Assembly (NCBI GenBank): GCA_021307345.1
Contig: CP089930.1
Span: 1,612,001-1,676,000 of the forward strand
Origin: Escherichia coli
Lineage (GTDB): Bacteria > Pseudomonadota > Gammaproteobacteria > Enterobacterales > Enterobacteriaceae
DNA: 64,000 nucleotides
Direction of reading: 5' to 3'
Each line of letters begins with the position of its first letter. The stretch's first letter is position 1. This document shows positions 51,106 to 59,791 of this stretch, piece after piece. A program made the position numbers and the translations under genes. Below the pieces are notes generated by a model. It was given only the letters and a program-made list of their open reading frames with translations. It made no database searches and was not told where the DNA came from.

Positions 51106-51810
51106 TTAAAATCTGGCACTAACGCCCATGCTATACAAATAATCATTATTATTGTTGCTGTTTTCTGCCTGAGATAACGCGGCATAAGCGGCAATATTTG
51201 GATTAAGCAACATATCGGCGCCCACAGTCACATCAAGCCAGTTGCCGTTCTGATTTGTCGCCGTCATGCGGCTCAGGCCTGATTGAGCCTTCCAGATATT
51301 CTCACCAAATTGCTGGTTATAGCTGATTTGCGCCCAGGGACGAAAATCACCAAGCCGGGAATCAACACGCCAGCCTAATGTACTGACGCTGGCATGCCAT
51401 AACGGATCGGTCAACGTTGCAGTGCTGTCGCCAAACTCGTTATACATCGAAATGGTCGTACCATCATAATGCAATGCGGCGACTGGGCCTGTTGTAACAT
51501 GTTCATATAAAGGGAAATTCCAGCCCATACTCATACTGCTGGTCACATCGGCAGGCGTATCCTCCGCCAGATTGACTTCCAGTCCCAGCGCCCTTTGGCT
51601 ACTTTGAATACGTTGCGACAAAATATCGTTGTAATCAGGTTGGTGATCACTATCCCAGGTATAACGCTCCGTAGTATGCCCAGGCTGCGTATCAACGATA
51701 TATTCTTGTTGCCAGGCATAAGCTGTGTTGAGAAAAAGAGAACTGATTACAACGCTCGCCAGCAAACTTAACGTCCAGTGGCCACCGCATTTTTTTATGA
51801 TCATTAACAC
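51106..51810 (-). CDS. yhjY: Autotransporter-barrel-like outer-membrane protein YhjY
   Basis: This 234-aa protein has a signal peptide (about residues 1-32, ending AYAW) and a C-terminal half made of amphipathic beta-strands ending YSMGVSARF, with the terminal Phe required for BAM-mediated insertion. It is like the translocator barrel of an autotransporter without a large passenger. The function is unknown. The GTG at 51810 with GGAG upstream is used as start; an ATG two codons later is an alternative. It is divergent from tag. Confidence 0.9.
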   Translation of the reverse strand: MLMIIKKCGGHWTLSLLASVVISSLFLNTAYAWQQEYIVDTQPGHTTERYTWDSDHQPDYNDILSQRIQSSQRALGLEVNLAEDTPADVTSSMSMGWNFPLYEHVTTGPVAALHYDGTTISMYNEFGDSTATLTDPLWHASVSTLGWRVDSRLGDFRPWAQISYNQQFGENIWKAQSGLSRMTATNQNGNWLDVTVGADMLLNPNIAAYAALSQAENSNNNNDYLYSMGVSARF

Positions 51811-51961
51811 GACTCCAGAAAAGAGCCGAATTCGGCAATATTATTGTCATTGTATGAAGGATATCGGGCATAGTAGCCCTGTATTAAATATTGACTTTTT
51901 CACCGATGCGTCAAGAAAAGCGGCTGAAATTTTTACGGTCTGGTATATAGCGAGGGAAAGT

Positions 51962-52525
51962 ATGGAACGTTGCGGCTGGGTGAGTCAGGACCCACTTTAT
52001 ATTGCCTACCACGATAATGAGTGGGGCGTGCCTGAAACCGACAGTAAAAAACTGTTCGAAATGATCTGCCTTGAAGGACAACAGGCTGGGTTATCCTGGA
52101 TTACCGTCCTCAAAAAACGTGAAAATTATCGCGCTTGTTTTCATCAGTTTGATCCCGTCAAGGTCGCGGCAATGCAGGAAGACGATATCGAAAGACTGGT
52201 ACAGGATACCGGGATTATCCGCCATCGTGGAAAAATCCAGGCCATTATCGGCAATGCGCGCGCTTACCTGCAAATGGAGCAAAACGGCGAACCGTTTGCC
52301 GACTTTGTCTGGTCGTTCGTAAACCACCAGCCACAAGTGACACAAGCCAGAACATTGAGCGAAATCCCTACTTCAACGCCCGCCTCCGACGCGCTCTCCA
52401 AGGCTCTGAAAAAACGCGGCTTTAAGTTTGTTGGCACGACAATTTGTTACTCCTTTATGCAGGCATGTGGGCTGGTGAATGATCATGTGGTTAGCTGCTG
52501 TTGCCATCCGGGGAACAAATCATGA
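51962..52525 (+). CDS. tag: 3-methyladenine-DNA glycosylase I (Tag)
   Basis: Tag excises 3-methyladenine (and less well 3-methylguanine) from alkylated DNA and is expressed constitutively. It is 187 aa. The zinc ligands are Cys4 and His17 at the N terminus (MERCGW, AYHDNEW) and His and Cys near the C terminus (NDHVVSCCCHPG). The helix-hairpin-helix glycosylase core (GQQAGLSWITVLKKRENY) is present. The ATG at 51962 gives the usual length; the long upstream frame is unsupported. The stop overlaps yiaC at ATGA. Confidence 0.96.
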   Translation: MERCGWVSQDPLYIAYHDNEWGVPETDSKKLFEMICLEGQQAGLSWITVLKKRENYRACFHQFDPVKVAAMQEDDIERLVQDTGIIRHRGKIQAIIGNARAYLQMEQNGEPFADFVWSFVNHQPQVTQARTLSEIPTSTPASDALSKALKKRGFKFVGTTICYSFMQACGLVNDHVVSCCCHPGNKS

Positions 52526-52962
52526 TTCGGGAAGCACTGCTTTCGGAACTGCCCGCGATTCTGGAGTTATGGCTGGAAAGCACAAGCTGGGGACATCCCT
52601 TTATAGAAACAAGCTATTGGCGTGACTGCATTCCGCTGGTGCGTGATGCATATCTAGCCAACGCGCAAAACTGGGTGTGGGAAGACAATGGTGAATTTCT
52701 CGGTTTTGTCAGCATTATGGAGGGCCGGTTTCTGGCAGCGATGTTTGTCGCACCGAAGGCCATCAGACGCGGCATTGGTAAGGCGCTGATGCAACATGTA
52801 CAGCAGCGCCATCCCCATTTGTTGCTGGAGGTTTATCAAAAAAACCAACCGGCGATAGATTTTTACCATGCGCAGGGGTTTCATATTGTCGACTGCGCAT
52901 GGCAGGAGGAAACCCAACTCCCTACCTGGATTATGGATTGGCAGGCGGATCAAACGCCGTAA
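52522..52962 (+). CDS. yiaC: GNAT N-acetyltransferase YiaC
   Basis: This 146-aa GNAT protein has an acetyl-CoA pyrophosphate loop RRGIGKALM. It is reported as a lysine acetyltransferase in E. coli. It overlaps tag by 4 bp at its start and, unusually, overlaps the 3' end of the convergent bisC by 32 bp. The ATG at 52522 (MIREAL) is chosen; the longer frame begins inside tag. Confidence 0.93.
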   Translation: MIREALLSELPAILELWLESTSWGHPFIETSYWRDCIPLVRDAYLANAQNWVWEDNGEFLGFVSIMEGRFLAAMFVAPKAIRRGIGKALMQHVQQRHPHLLLEVYQKNQPAIDFYHAQGFHIVDCAWQEETQLPTWIMDWQADQTP

Positions 52963-55264
52963 GCGACAGCTCCGGGCCATTATATTTTTCCAGCCATGCC
53001 AGCGCCGTGTTACCCGCACAGCCATTCCCCAGCCGCGAGCTGGGAAGGTCTTTAGTTAGCACGTTAACCGCACCATTTTTACAAATGCCGCCAGCAGATA
53101 AATCAAGATCTGGCCACGCGCCTTCGTGAATACAAATCACGCCAGGTTTAATACCTTCGCTAATGACGGCTCCGGCAAGGATTTGTCCGCGCGAGTTCCA
53201 CACCCGAACTGTATCGCCATCTTGTATACCCCGCGCCCGCGCATCTTCTGGGTGAATGGTGACAGGTTCACGATTTGCCACCGCATACAATTCGCGCAAG
53301 GAACTGTAATTCAGCTGACTGTGCAGACGATGTGCCGGGTGAGCAGAAAGTATCTGCAACTGTTCCGGTTCTGCATTGCCCTGCCATTCGTCCGGCTCCA
53401 GCCACATTGGATGCCCTGGGCAATCCGGATAAGCGTAATCGGCAATACGCTGTGAGAAGATTTCAATCTTGCCGCTGGCGGTTTTTAACGGATACGCCTG
53501 CGGATCGCGGCAAAAATCAGCGAAGCGAATAAACCGCTCGCTGTCCGGGTTTTCCGGCATCTCAATTAACTGGTTGGCTTGCCAGAACTCAGTAAATGGT
53601 GGCAATTGTATCTGCTGACTTGCCCCACGCTGCCGGGCGACGTTATAAAACGTTTCCAGCCATTGCAACTCACTTTTCCCTTCTGTAAATCGCGCGTAGC
53701 CGCCCTTTTCCCACCGTTCGCTTAATTCAGCAAAAACATCAAAATCATTACGTGCTTCACCACGCGGTGGCACCACTTGTTTCATCGGCACCAGATGCTG
53801 ATTGCTGTAATCGCCGGTCATGGTGAGATCATTACGCTCAAACGACGTGGTCGCAGGGAGAACGATATCAGCGTGTTTTGCCGCCGCCGTCCAGAAGCAT
53901 TCGGAGATCACCACCAGCTCTGGTTTTTGCCAGGCGTGAATCAGACGATTGGTATCCTGATGGTGGGTAAAGTTGGCACCGCCCGCCCACCAGATAAAAC
54001 GAATATCCGGGAAATGTCGGTTCATACCGTTGTGTTGATATGCGCCACCAGGGTTTTCCAGTGCTTCAACAATGCGGGCAACAGGGATTTTATCCACCGC
54101 ATCGGTGCCGCCGGGCAAACTACTTTGCATGGAAGAGAGCACCGCAGCGCGGCGGGTCGGATTGCCGCCATTGGCAAAATGGTAAGAAAGGCCAAAGCCG
54201 CCGCCGGGTGTGCCGATTTGCCCCAACATTGCCGCCAGCGTGACGATCATCCAGTGTTTTTGCTCACCAAACTGTTGGCGCTGCATTCCCCATCCCGCCA
54301 TCAGCATCGTAGTGTTTTGGTGGAAAATAGCCGCCAGCTCGCGGATTTTCGCTGCGCCAACACCACAAATCCCTGCCGCCCATTCGGCGGTTTTCGCTAT
54401 TCCGTCGCTCTCGCCCAGCAAATAAGAGGCGAAGACGTCATAACCTGTGGTGCAACGCGTCAGAAACGCTTCGTCGTGCCAGCCATTTTCCACCAGCGTA
54501 TGGGCGATCCCTAGCATCAGCGCAGCATCGGTGCCCATGTGCGGTGCCACCCACTCCATTTTATCGCCAAAGAAATCGACGGTTTCCGATCGCATTGGAT
54601 CAATGCAGATCAGCTTTTTCCCGCTGTCACGCAGTGCGGAAAAGTAAGAAAGCCCCTGCTCATCAGATGCATTCCACGCAATTTTCAGCGTATTGAGTGG
54701 GTTAGCACTCCATAGCACCACGACATCGCTATGTTCCAGCACCAGTGGCCAACTGGTTTGCTGTTGATAAACTTCGCTGCCACCCACGACATACGGCATG
54801 ATCGCCTGTGCCGCACCGGTCGAATAATCCCCCAGATGCCCGGTATAACCGCCTGCCAGCGCCATATAGCGTTGTAATAATGTCGAGGCCTTATGCAGCA
54901 CGCCGTTTGAACGCCAGCCGTAGGAACCAGCAAAAATCGATGCCGGACCATAAACCTCACGAATGCGTTTATGTTGTTGGTGAATAAGATCCAGCGCCTC
55001 ATCCCAACTCACGCGAACAAATTCATCCTGCCCACGAATGCCTTGCGGGTTTTCTGGTGACGCGAGAAAGCCTTTGCGCACCATTGGAAATCGTACCCGC
55101 GTATTGCTGTGAACCTGGTCGCGAACCGCGCTCTGCAAGGAGTTTTCCAGCTCTGTCGCTAACGCGCCACGCGAGCTAAAAACTGTTTCACCGTCGGTTT
55201 CAACCAGCATGGGTCCCCAGTGGGCGGCAGTCAGAACGGAATAACGTGAGGATGAATTGGCCAA
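52931..55264 (-). CDS. bisC: Biotin sulfoxide reductase BisC (molybdoenzyme)
   Basis: BisC is a cytoplasmic molybdopterin-guanine-dinucleotide enzyme of the DMSO reductase family that reduces biotin sulfoxide (and methionine-S-sulfoxide). It is 777 aa with the family's cofactor-binding segments ([15 protein letters not shown], where the Ser of GWRS could be the molybdenum ligand, and [10 protein letters not shown]). No Tat signal is present, in keeping with a cytoplasmic enzyme, unlike TorZ/TorA. The start used is TTG at 55264 with AGGAG upstream. Its 3' end overlaps the convergent yiaC. Confidence 0.95.
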   Translation of the reverse strand: MANSSSRYSVLTAAHWGPMLVETDGETVFSSRGALATELENSLQSAVRDQVHSNTRVRFPMVRKGFLASPENPQGIRGQDEFVRVSWDEALDLIHQQHKRIREVYGPASIFAGSYGWRSNGVLHKASTLLQRYMALAGGYTGHLGDYSTGAAQAIMPYVVGGSEVYQQQTSWPLVLEHSDVVVLWSANPLNTLKIAWNASDEQGLSYFSALRDSGKKLICIDPMRSETVDFFGDKMEWVAPHMGTDAALMLGIAHTLVENGWHDEAFLTRCTTGYDVFASYLLGESDGIAKTAEWAAGICGVGAAKIRELAAIFHQNTTMLMAGWGMQRQQFGEQKHWMIVTLAAMLGQIGTPGGGFGLSYHFANGGNPTRRAAVLSSMQSSLPGGTDAVDKIPVARIVEALENPGGAYQHNGMNRHFPDIRFIWWAGGANFTHHQDTNRLIHAWQKPELVVISECFWTAAAKHADIVLPATTSFERNDLTMTGDYSNQHLVPMKQVVPPRGEARNDFDVFAELSERWEKGGYARFTEGKSELQWLETFYNVARQRGASQQIQLPPFTEFWQANQLIEMPENPDSERFIRFADFCRDPQAYPLKTASGKIEIFSQRIADYAYPDCPGHPMWLEPDEWQGNAEPEQLQILSAHPAHRLHSQLNYSSLRELYAVANREPVTIHPEDARARGIQDGDTVRVWNSRGQILAGAVISEGIKPGVICIHEGAWPDLDLSAGGICKNGAVNVLTKDLPSSRLGNGCAGNTALAWLEKYNGPELSLTAFDPPANP

Positions 55265-55416
55265 ACCGAAGGCTCCTGAAAGGTTAGATGTATTGGGCAG
55301 TTAAATATTACTTACAAATTTCCGAGTATTCCCAGGAATAATCTTCATGTTCACACGGCATAATCTCCCGCCACGGCACCCGTGAACAAGAATAAAAAGG
55401 TTATTAAGGATTAACA

Positions 55417-56076
55417 ATGAAGAAACGTGTTTATCTTATTGCTGCCGTCGTGAGCGGCGCTCTGGCGGTATCTGGCTGTACAACTAACCCTTACACCGGC
55501 GAACGTGAAGCAGGCAAATCTGCTATCGGCGCAGGTCTGGGCTCTCTCGTTGGCGCGGGTATTGGCGCGCTCTCTTCTTCGAAGAAAGATCGCGGTAAAG
55601 GCGCGCTGATTGGCGCAGCAGCAGGCGCGGCACTGGGCGGTGGCGTGGGTTATTACATGGATGTACAGGAAGCGAAGCTGCGTGACAAAATGCGCGGCAC
55701 CGGCGTTAGCGTAACCCGCAGCGGGGACAACATTATCCTTAACATGCCGAACAATGTGACCTTTGACAGCAGCAGCGCGACCCTTAAACCGGCCGGTGCT
55801 AACACGCTGACTGGCGTGGCAATGGTGCTGAAAGAGTACCCAAAAACGGCAGTTAACGTGATTGGTTATACCGACAGCACGGGTGGTCACGACCTGAACA
55901 TGCGTCTCTCCCAGCAGCGTGCGGATTCCGTTGCCAGCGCGTTGATCACCCAGGGTGTGGACGCCAGCCGCATCCGTACTCAGGGTCTTGGCCCGGCTAA
56001 TCCGATCGCCAGCAACAGCACCGCTGAAGGTAAGGCGCAAAACCGCCGTGTAGAAATCACTTTAAGCCCGCTCTAA
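55417..56076 (+). CDS. yiaD: OmpA-like outer-membrane lipoprotein YiaD
   Basis: YiaD (219 aa) is an outer-membrane lipoprotein; the lipobox is LAVSGC with Cys21. Residues about 35-80 form glycine-zipper stretches (SAIGAGLGSLVGAGIGAL and LIGAAAGAALGGGVGY). An OmpA-like peptidoglycan-binding domain follows (about 105-219, with NVIGYTDSTGGHDLNMRLSQ). In E. coli it can act as a multicopy suppressor of bamD defects; its physiological role is not settled. A terminator hairpin follows. Confidence 0.95.
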   Translation: MKKRVYLIAAVVSGALAVSGCTTNPYTGEREAGKSAIGAGLGSLVGAGIGALSSSKKDRGKGALIGAAAGAALGGGVGYYMDVQEAKLRDKMRGTGVSVTRSGDNIILNMPNNVTFDSSSATLKPAGANTLTGVAMVLKEYPKTAVNVIGYTDSTGGHDLNMRLSQQRADSVASALITQGVDASRIRTQGLGPANPIASNSTAEGKAQNRRVEITLSPL

Positions 56077-56084
56077 TCCCTTTC

Positions 56085-56114
56085 ATGCCGGGTGATGCAG
56101 AAATCACCTGGCAT
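56085..56114 (+). terminator. yiaD terminator
   Basis: ATGCCGGGTGAT and ATCACCTGGCAT form a 12-bp stem with one G-T pair, followed by a T-rich stretch. Confidence 0.75.
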
Positions 56115-56179
56115 TCTTCAGTTTTCCTTCATCATATTTCAGGCTAAGGTGATCGCCTTATCAGTGAATGGAGAGAAGA

Positions 56180-57154
56180 ATGAAGCCGTCCGTTATCCTC
56201 TACAAAGCCTTACCTGATGATCTACTGCAACGCCTGCAAGAGCATTTCACCGTTCACCAGGTAGCAGACCTTAATCCACAAACCATTGAACAAAACGCGG
56301 CGATTTTTGCCGAAGCTGAAGGTTTACTGGGTTCAAACGAGAATGTTGATGCCGCATTACTGGAAAAAATGCCAAAACTGCGTGCCACTTCAACTGTCTC
56401 CGTCGGCTATGACAATTTCGACGTCGATGCGCTTAACGCTCGAAAAATCCTGCTGATGCATACGCCAACCGTGTTAACGGAAACCGTCGCCGATACGCTG
56501 ATGGCGCTGGTGCTGTGTACAGCGCGTCGGATTGTGGAAGTGGCGGAACGCGTAAAAGCTGGCGAATGGACCGCCAATATCGGCCCGGACTGGTACGGCG
56601 TTGACGTTCACCATAAAACACTGGGCATTGTCGGGATGGGACGGATCGGCATGGCCCTGGCACAGCGCGCGCACTTTGGCTTCAATATGCCAATTCTCTA
56701 TAACGCGCGCCGCCACCATAAAGAAGCAGAGGAACGCTTTAACGCCCGCTACTGCGATCTGGATACGCTGTTACAAGAATCAGATTTCGTTTGCCTGATC
56801 CTGCCGCTAACTGAAGAAACTCATCACCTGTTTGGCGCAGAACAATTCGCCAAAATGAAATCCTCCGCCATTTTCATTAATGCAGGGCGTGGGCCGGTAG
56901 TTGACGAAAATGCACTGATTGCGGCGTTGCAGAAAGGGGAAATTCACGCCGCTGGTCTGGATGTCTTCGAACAAGAGCCATTGCCAGTAGATTCGCCGTT
57001 GCTCTCAATGACAAATGTCGTTGCAGTACCACATATTGGTTCAGCCACCCATGAGACGCGTTATGGCATGGCTGCCTGTGCCGTGGATAATTTGATTAAT
57101 GCGTTGCAGGGGAAGGTTGAGAAGAACTGTGTGAATCCGCACGTCGCGGACTAA
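56180..57154 (+). CDS. ghrB: Glyoxylate/hydroxypyruvate (2-ketogluconate) reductase GhrB
   Basis: GhrB reduces glyoxylate, hydroxypyruvate and 2-ketogluconate with NADPH. It is a 324-aa D-isomer 2-hydroxyacid dehydrogenase. The Rossmann [13 protein letters not shown] motif and the catalytic Arg ([10 protein letters not shown]), Glu (LDVFEQEP) and His ([11 protein letters not shown]) segments are all visible. The ATG at 56180 (MKPSVI) with GAGAGAAG upstream is chosen over a frame start 12 nt earlier. It is monocistronic. Confidence 0.97.
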   Translation: MKPSVILYKALPDDLLQRLQEHFTVHQVADLNPQTIEQNAAIFAEAEGLLGSNENVDAALLEKMPKLRATSTVSVGYDNFDVDALNARKILLMHTPTVLTETVADTLMALVLCTARRIVEVAERVKAGEWTANIGPDWYGVDVHHKTLGIVGMGRIGMALAQRAHFGFNMPILYNARRHHKEAEERFNARYCDLDTLLQESDFVCLILPLTEETHHLFGAEQFAKMKSSAIFINAGRGPVVDENALIAALQKGEIHAAGLDVFEQEPLPVDSPLLSMTNVVAVPHIGSATHETRYGMAACAVDNLINALQGKVEKNCVNPHVAD

Positions 57155-57171
57155 GCCGCGACTGCGTGGAG

Positions 57172-57203
57172 AAAAGCCCGATAACCGTTCGGGCTTTTAC
57201 TCT
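57172..57203. terminator. Bidirectional terminator between ghrB and yiaF
   Basis: AAAAGCCCG...CGGGCTTTT is a strong stem with A-run and T-run on either side, between convergent genes. Confidence 0.9.
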
Positions 57204-57914
57204 TTATTGGGTTGCAGTGACTGCCGTGGTCCAGGCCTGATTAAACGCCTGATGCTGTGCCGGTAATGGCGCAATCAGTTTGTTATATTCACTCGCCTGC
57301 TGTGAAGTCGGGAACTGGATGCCATTCGCGACAAAGCTCACCTGAGTACCTTGTTGAGCGATGTAGTCCCCCACCATCACCAGTTGCTGCGTGAACGTTT
57401 GAGCCGCAGGAATCAGCGGTTGCAACGCATCAGCTGGGGTCGTCACTACTTTAGTGAATGCCTGATCAAAGACCGGTTTCAGGTCATCGGTCTGTTTTAG
57501 CGCAGAGTGCGCAGCATCGGCCTGCAACTTCGCATTTTGCAATTGTTGCGCCAGTACGCCAAGAGATCCGTTCATTTCACGCAGTGGACCACTTTGCGTG
57601 ACGTAATCCTGTGGTACGCGAATCGCGTTAACGCTGTCTACAACCGGACGCAGACCGGAATCCATCGCCTGATTAACCTGTTGGGAATAGCCATACAGGA
57701 TCGCGTAATCAGAGACAAAAGGACCAAACTGTTTTTTCTGATCGGCAGTCAGGGTTGGTAGACGTTCACCGCTACGCATCACTGTATTCTGCAGGAAGTC
57801 GATAAACGCTTTACGCTGATCGCCTTCTTTATCAAAACACCCACTCAGGCTAACTACCATTAATAACGCCGCAAGAGGCGCAAACCAGCGAGAGCAGGAC
57901 TTTCCTGTCGCCAT
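57204..57914 (-). CDS. yiaF: DUF3053 lipoprotein YiaF
   Basis: YiaF (236 aa) is a lipoprotein with lipobox VSLSGC (Cys near residue 26). The rest is predominantly helical (QQLQNAKLQADAAHSALKQ). It belongs to the DUF3053 family; it has been implicated with envelope/colicin phenotypes but its function is unknown. The ATG at 57914 (MATGK) is chosen because the longer frame lacks a signal at its start. It is divergent from yiaG across 432 bp. Confidence 0.92.
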   Translation of the reverse strand: MATGKSCSRWFAPLAALLMVVSLSGCFDKEGDQRKAFIDFLQNTVMRSGERLPTLTADQKKQFGPFVSDYAILYGYSQQVNQAMDSGLRPVVDSVNAIRVPQDYVTQSGPLREMNGSLGVLAQQLQNAKLQADAAHSALKQTDDLKPVFDQAFTKVVTTPADALQPLIPAAQTFTQQLVMVGDYIAQQGTQVSFVANGIQFPTSQQASEYNKLIAPLPAQHQAFNQAWTTAVTATQ

Positions 57915-58346
57915 TTTCTTACTCCTTTCACCCAAAAAAAGCGCACAACGACACACGCGTGTCTGACGCTGACAAGGATAGTCCAGGACAGGCTTACAGG
58001 ATACCCTTTATGCATAATCTTCCTGGGAAAATGATGTAGAAAATGAAGAAGAGTTAATTTGTTGTTTTATTGTTAAAAACAGACATTGCTATTGCGTTTT
58101 TGTGGTCAGCTCATCCCTTCTCTTGGTAGGCCAAATTTTCGGAATCTTTACAATCCCAGGACGCTGAGAAATATTTCGGCATTAATCATATCGTTAGACG
58201 ACTATAAGTCACGGCAACTTAGTAGCTGAATCGAATCATACTTAAATCACTCACGGGTTTCTCCCCGCTGTGTCTGCTTTTCCCGACTATTCTTAATGAG
58301 CTTCGATGAAATTCACGATCCCGCAGTGTGATTTGAGGAGTTTTCA
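57915..58346. other. yiaF-yiaG spacer
   Basis: This 432-bp divergent spacer has no ORF with support and no repeat of note. It presumably holds both promoters; yiaG is RpoS-linked in E. coli, but I cannot assign the sites confidently. Confidence 0.6.
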
Positions 58347-58637
58347 ATGGAATATAAAGATCCAATGCATGAGCTGTTGAGTAGCCTGGAACAAATTGTT
58401 TTTAAAGATGAAACGCAAAAGATTACCCTGACGCACAGAACAACGCCTTGTACCGAAATCGAGCAATTACGTAAAGGGACAGGGTTAAAAATTGATGATT
58501 TCGCCCGGGTTTTGGGCGTATCAGTAGCCATGGTGAAAGAATGGGAGTCCAGACGCGTAAAGCCTTCCAGTGCCGAACTAAAATTGATGCGCCTGATCCA
58601 GGCCAACCCAGCATTAAGTAAACAGTTGATGGAATAG
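58347..58637 (+). CDS. yiaG: HTH-type regulator YiaG (MqsA-antitoxin-like)
   Basis: This 96-aa protein has a C-terminal Cro/CI-type helix-turn-helix (about residues 35-92, GLKIDDFARVLGVSVAMVKEWESRRVKPS), like the DNA-binding half of MqsA-type antitoxins. No toxin partner is adjacent, so it is probably a stand-alone regulator. GAGGAG precedes the ATG. The target is unknown. Confidence 0.93.
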   Translation: MEYKDPMHELLSSLEQIVFKDETQKITLTHRTTPCTEIEQLRKGTGLKIDDFARVLGVSVAMVKEWESRRVKPSSAELKLMRLIQANPALSKQLME

Positions 58638-58721
58638 ACTTTTATCCACTGTATTGATGTTTACGGTCCTGATGACAGGACCGTTTTCCGACCAATTAAT
58701 CATAAATATGGAAAATAATTG

Positions 58722-58750
58722 TTGCATCACCATTCAATGCGTGGCTTAAT
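58722..58750 (+). promoter_or_regulatory. cspA promoter (-35 TTGCAT, -10 CTTAAT)
   Basis: TTGCAT (58722-58727) and CTTAAT (58745-58750) are separated by 17 bp. An AT-rich UP-like tract lies just upstream (AATTAATCATAAATATGG). The start site is expected at about 58759, in agreement with the 159-nt leader of E. coli cspA. Confidence 0.9.
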
Positions 58751-58758
58751 GCACATCA

Positions 58759-58917
58759 ACGGTTTGACGTACAGACCATTAAAGCAGTGTAGTAAGGCAA
58801 GTCCCTTCAAGAGTTATCGTTGATACCCCTCGTAGTGCACATTCCTTTAACGCTTCAAAATCTGTAAAGCACGCCATATCGCCGAAAGGCACACTTAATT
58901 ATTAAAGGTAATACACT
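58759..58917 (+). promoter_or_regulatory. cspA 5' leader with cold box (RNA thermosensor)
   Basis: The 159-nt leader starts ACGGTTTGACGTACAGACC, which includes the cold-box element near its 5' end. It folds differently at low temperature and controls CspA translation and mRNA stability. A conserved AAAGGTAATACACT stretch precedes the ATG. Confidence 0.9.
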
Positions 58918-59130
58918 ATGTCCGGTAAAATGACTGGTATCGTAAAATGGTTCAACGCTGACAAAGGCTTCGGCTTCATCACTCCTGACGATGGCTCTAA
59001 AGACGTGTTCGTACACTTCTCTGCTATCCAGAACGATGGTTACAAATCTCTGGACGAAGGTCAGAAAGTGTCCTTCACCATCGAAAGCGGCGCTAAAGGC
59101 CCGGCAGCTGGTAACGTAACCAGCCTGTAA
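58918..59130 (+). CDS. cspA: Major cold-shock protein CspA
   Basis: CspA (70 aa) is an RNA chaperone of the cold-shock domain family. RNP1 (KGFGFI) and RNP2 (VFVHF) are present, and an aromatic patch (W11-type, F's) for stacking on single-stranded RNA. It melts mRNA structure at low temperature. It is monocistronic with its own promoter, leader and terminator. Confidence 0.98.
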
Positions 59131-59156
59131 TCTCTGCTTAAAAGCACAGAATCTAA

Positions 59157-59187
59157 GATCCCTGCCAATTGGCGGGGATTTTTTTAT
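59157..59187 (+). terminator. cspA terminator
   Basis: GATCCCTGCC-AATT-GGCGGGGATTTTTTT is a strong stem with a T-run directly after cspA. Confidence 0.9.
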
Positions 59188-59318
59188 TTGTTATTTCAGG
59201 AAATAAATAATCGATCGCGTAATACAATCTATTATTATTTTTATAAAGAATAAATTTGGGTGCAATGAGAATGCGCAACGCCGTAAGAAAGGCGGGAATA
59301 ATTTCCCGCCAAAGACTC

Positions 59319-59471
59319 TTACTCTTTCAAATTGCAGGCTAAAAATGCCGCCAGCTCATAGCTTCCCTGTTTAATATGCAATTCACACAGTGAATCTCTT
59401 ATCATCCAGGTGAAAAATAAAAGCGTGAAACAAATCACTATTAAAGAAAGCAATCTATATTTCTGCGGCAT
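59319..59471 (-). CDS. hokA: Type I toxin HokA, intact
   Basis: HokA (50 aa) is a membrane-depolarising peptide of the Hok/Gef family. An N-terminal basic tip (MPQKYR) is followed by one membrane helix (LLSLIVICFTLLFFTWMI) and a periplasmic tail with conserved Cys (LCELHIKQG). AGGAGGCTGGGA precedes the ATG at 59471. The frame also runs upstream for 20 codons (MPEHHKV..), which may be a regulatory mok-like reading. In K-12 an IS150 copy lies next to hokA; none is present here. Confidence 0.9.
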   Translation of the reverse strand: MPQKYRLLSLIVICFTLLFFTWMIRDSLCELHIKQGSYELAAFLACNLKE

Positions 59472-59514
59472 TCCCAGCCTCCTGTGTTGATTTCCAACGA
59501 GTAAGAGGCTAACC

Positions 59515-59573
59515 TTATGGTGTTCAGGCATAGGGCAGCCTCACTTTGATTTATAGTCAGGTGGGGCTTTTCT
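59515..59573 (+). ncRNA. sokA: Candidate SokA antisense RNA
   Basis: Opposite the hokA leader, a plus-strand hairpin AGCCTCAC...GGTGGGGCTTTTCTC matches the terminator expected for a Sok RNA. The ends are estimated. It would block hokA translation. Confidence 0.5.
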
Positions 59574-59746
59574 CTGTCTGCCTTTTGGTGAATACCTGAG
59601 ACAAACAGTCTCAAGCACCCAGACTTATTTTAGCGTAATAACCTCTTTTCCTCTCCTTAATAAATTCCGAAAAAATATCATAAAATTAATATATGAGATG
59701 ATTTTTATTCAGCAGAAGATTATTAAAGGTAGCTGTATTATTTAGT
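59574..59746. other. hokA-glyS spacer
   Basis: AT-rich DNA with no supported gene. This is the general place where K-12 carries IS150; I see no IS end or target-site duplication. Confidence 0.6.
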
Positions 59747-59778
59747 GAAAAAAAAGTCTGCCATCTGGCAGACTTTTT
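59747..59778 (-). terminator. glyQS terminator
   Basis: The minus strand shows AAAAAGTCTGCC-AGAT-GGCAGACTTTTTTTTC, a perfect stem with a long T-run, 14 bp after the glyS stop. Confidence 0.93.
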
Positions 59779-59791
59779 AATAAAGGAGTTA

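Noticed and set aside
57915-58346. Small RNA or gene in the yiaF-yiaG spacer
   Set aside because: No clear promoter-terminator pair or ORF stands out by eye.
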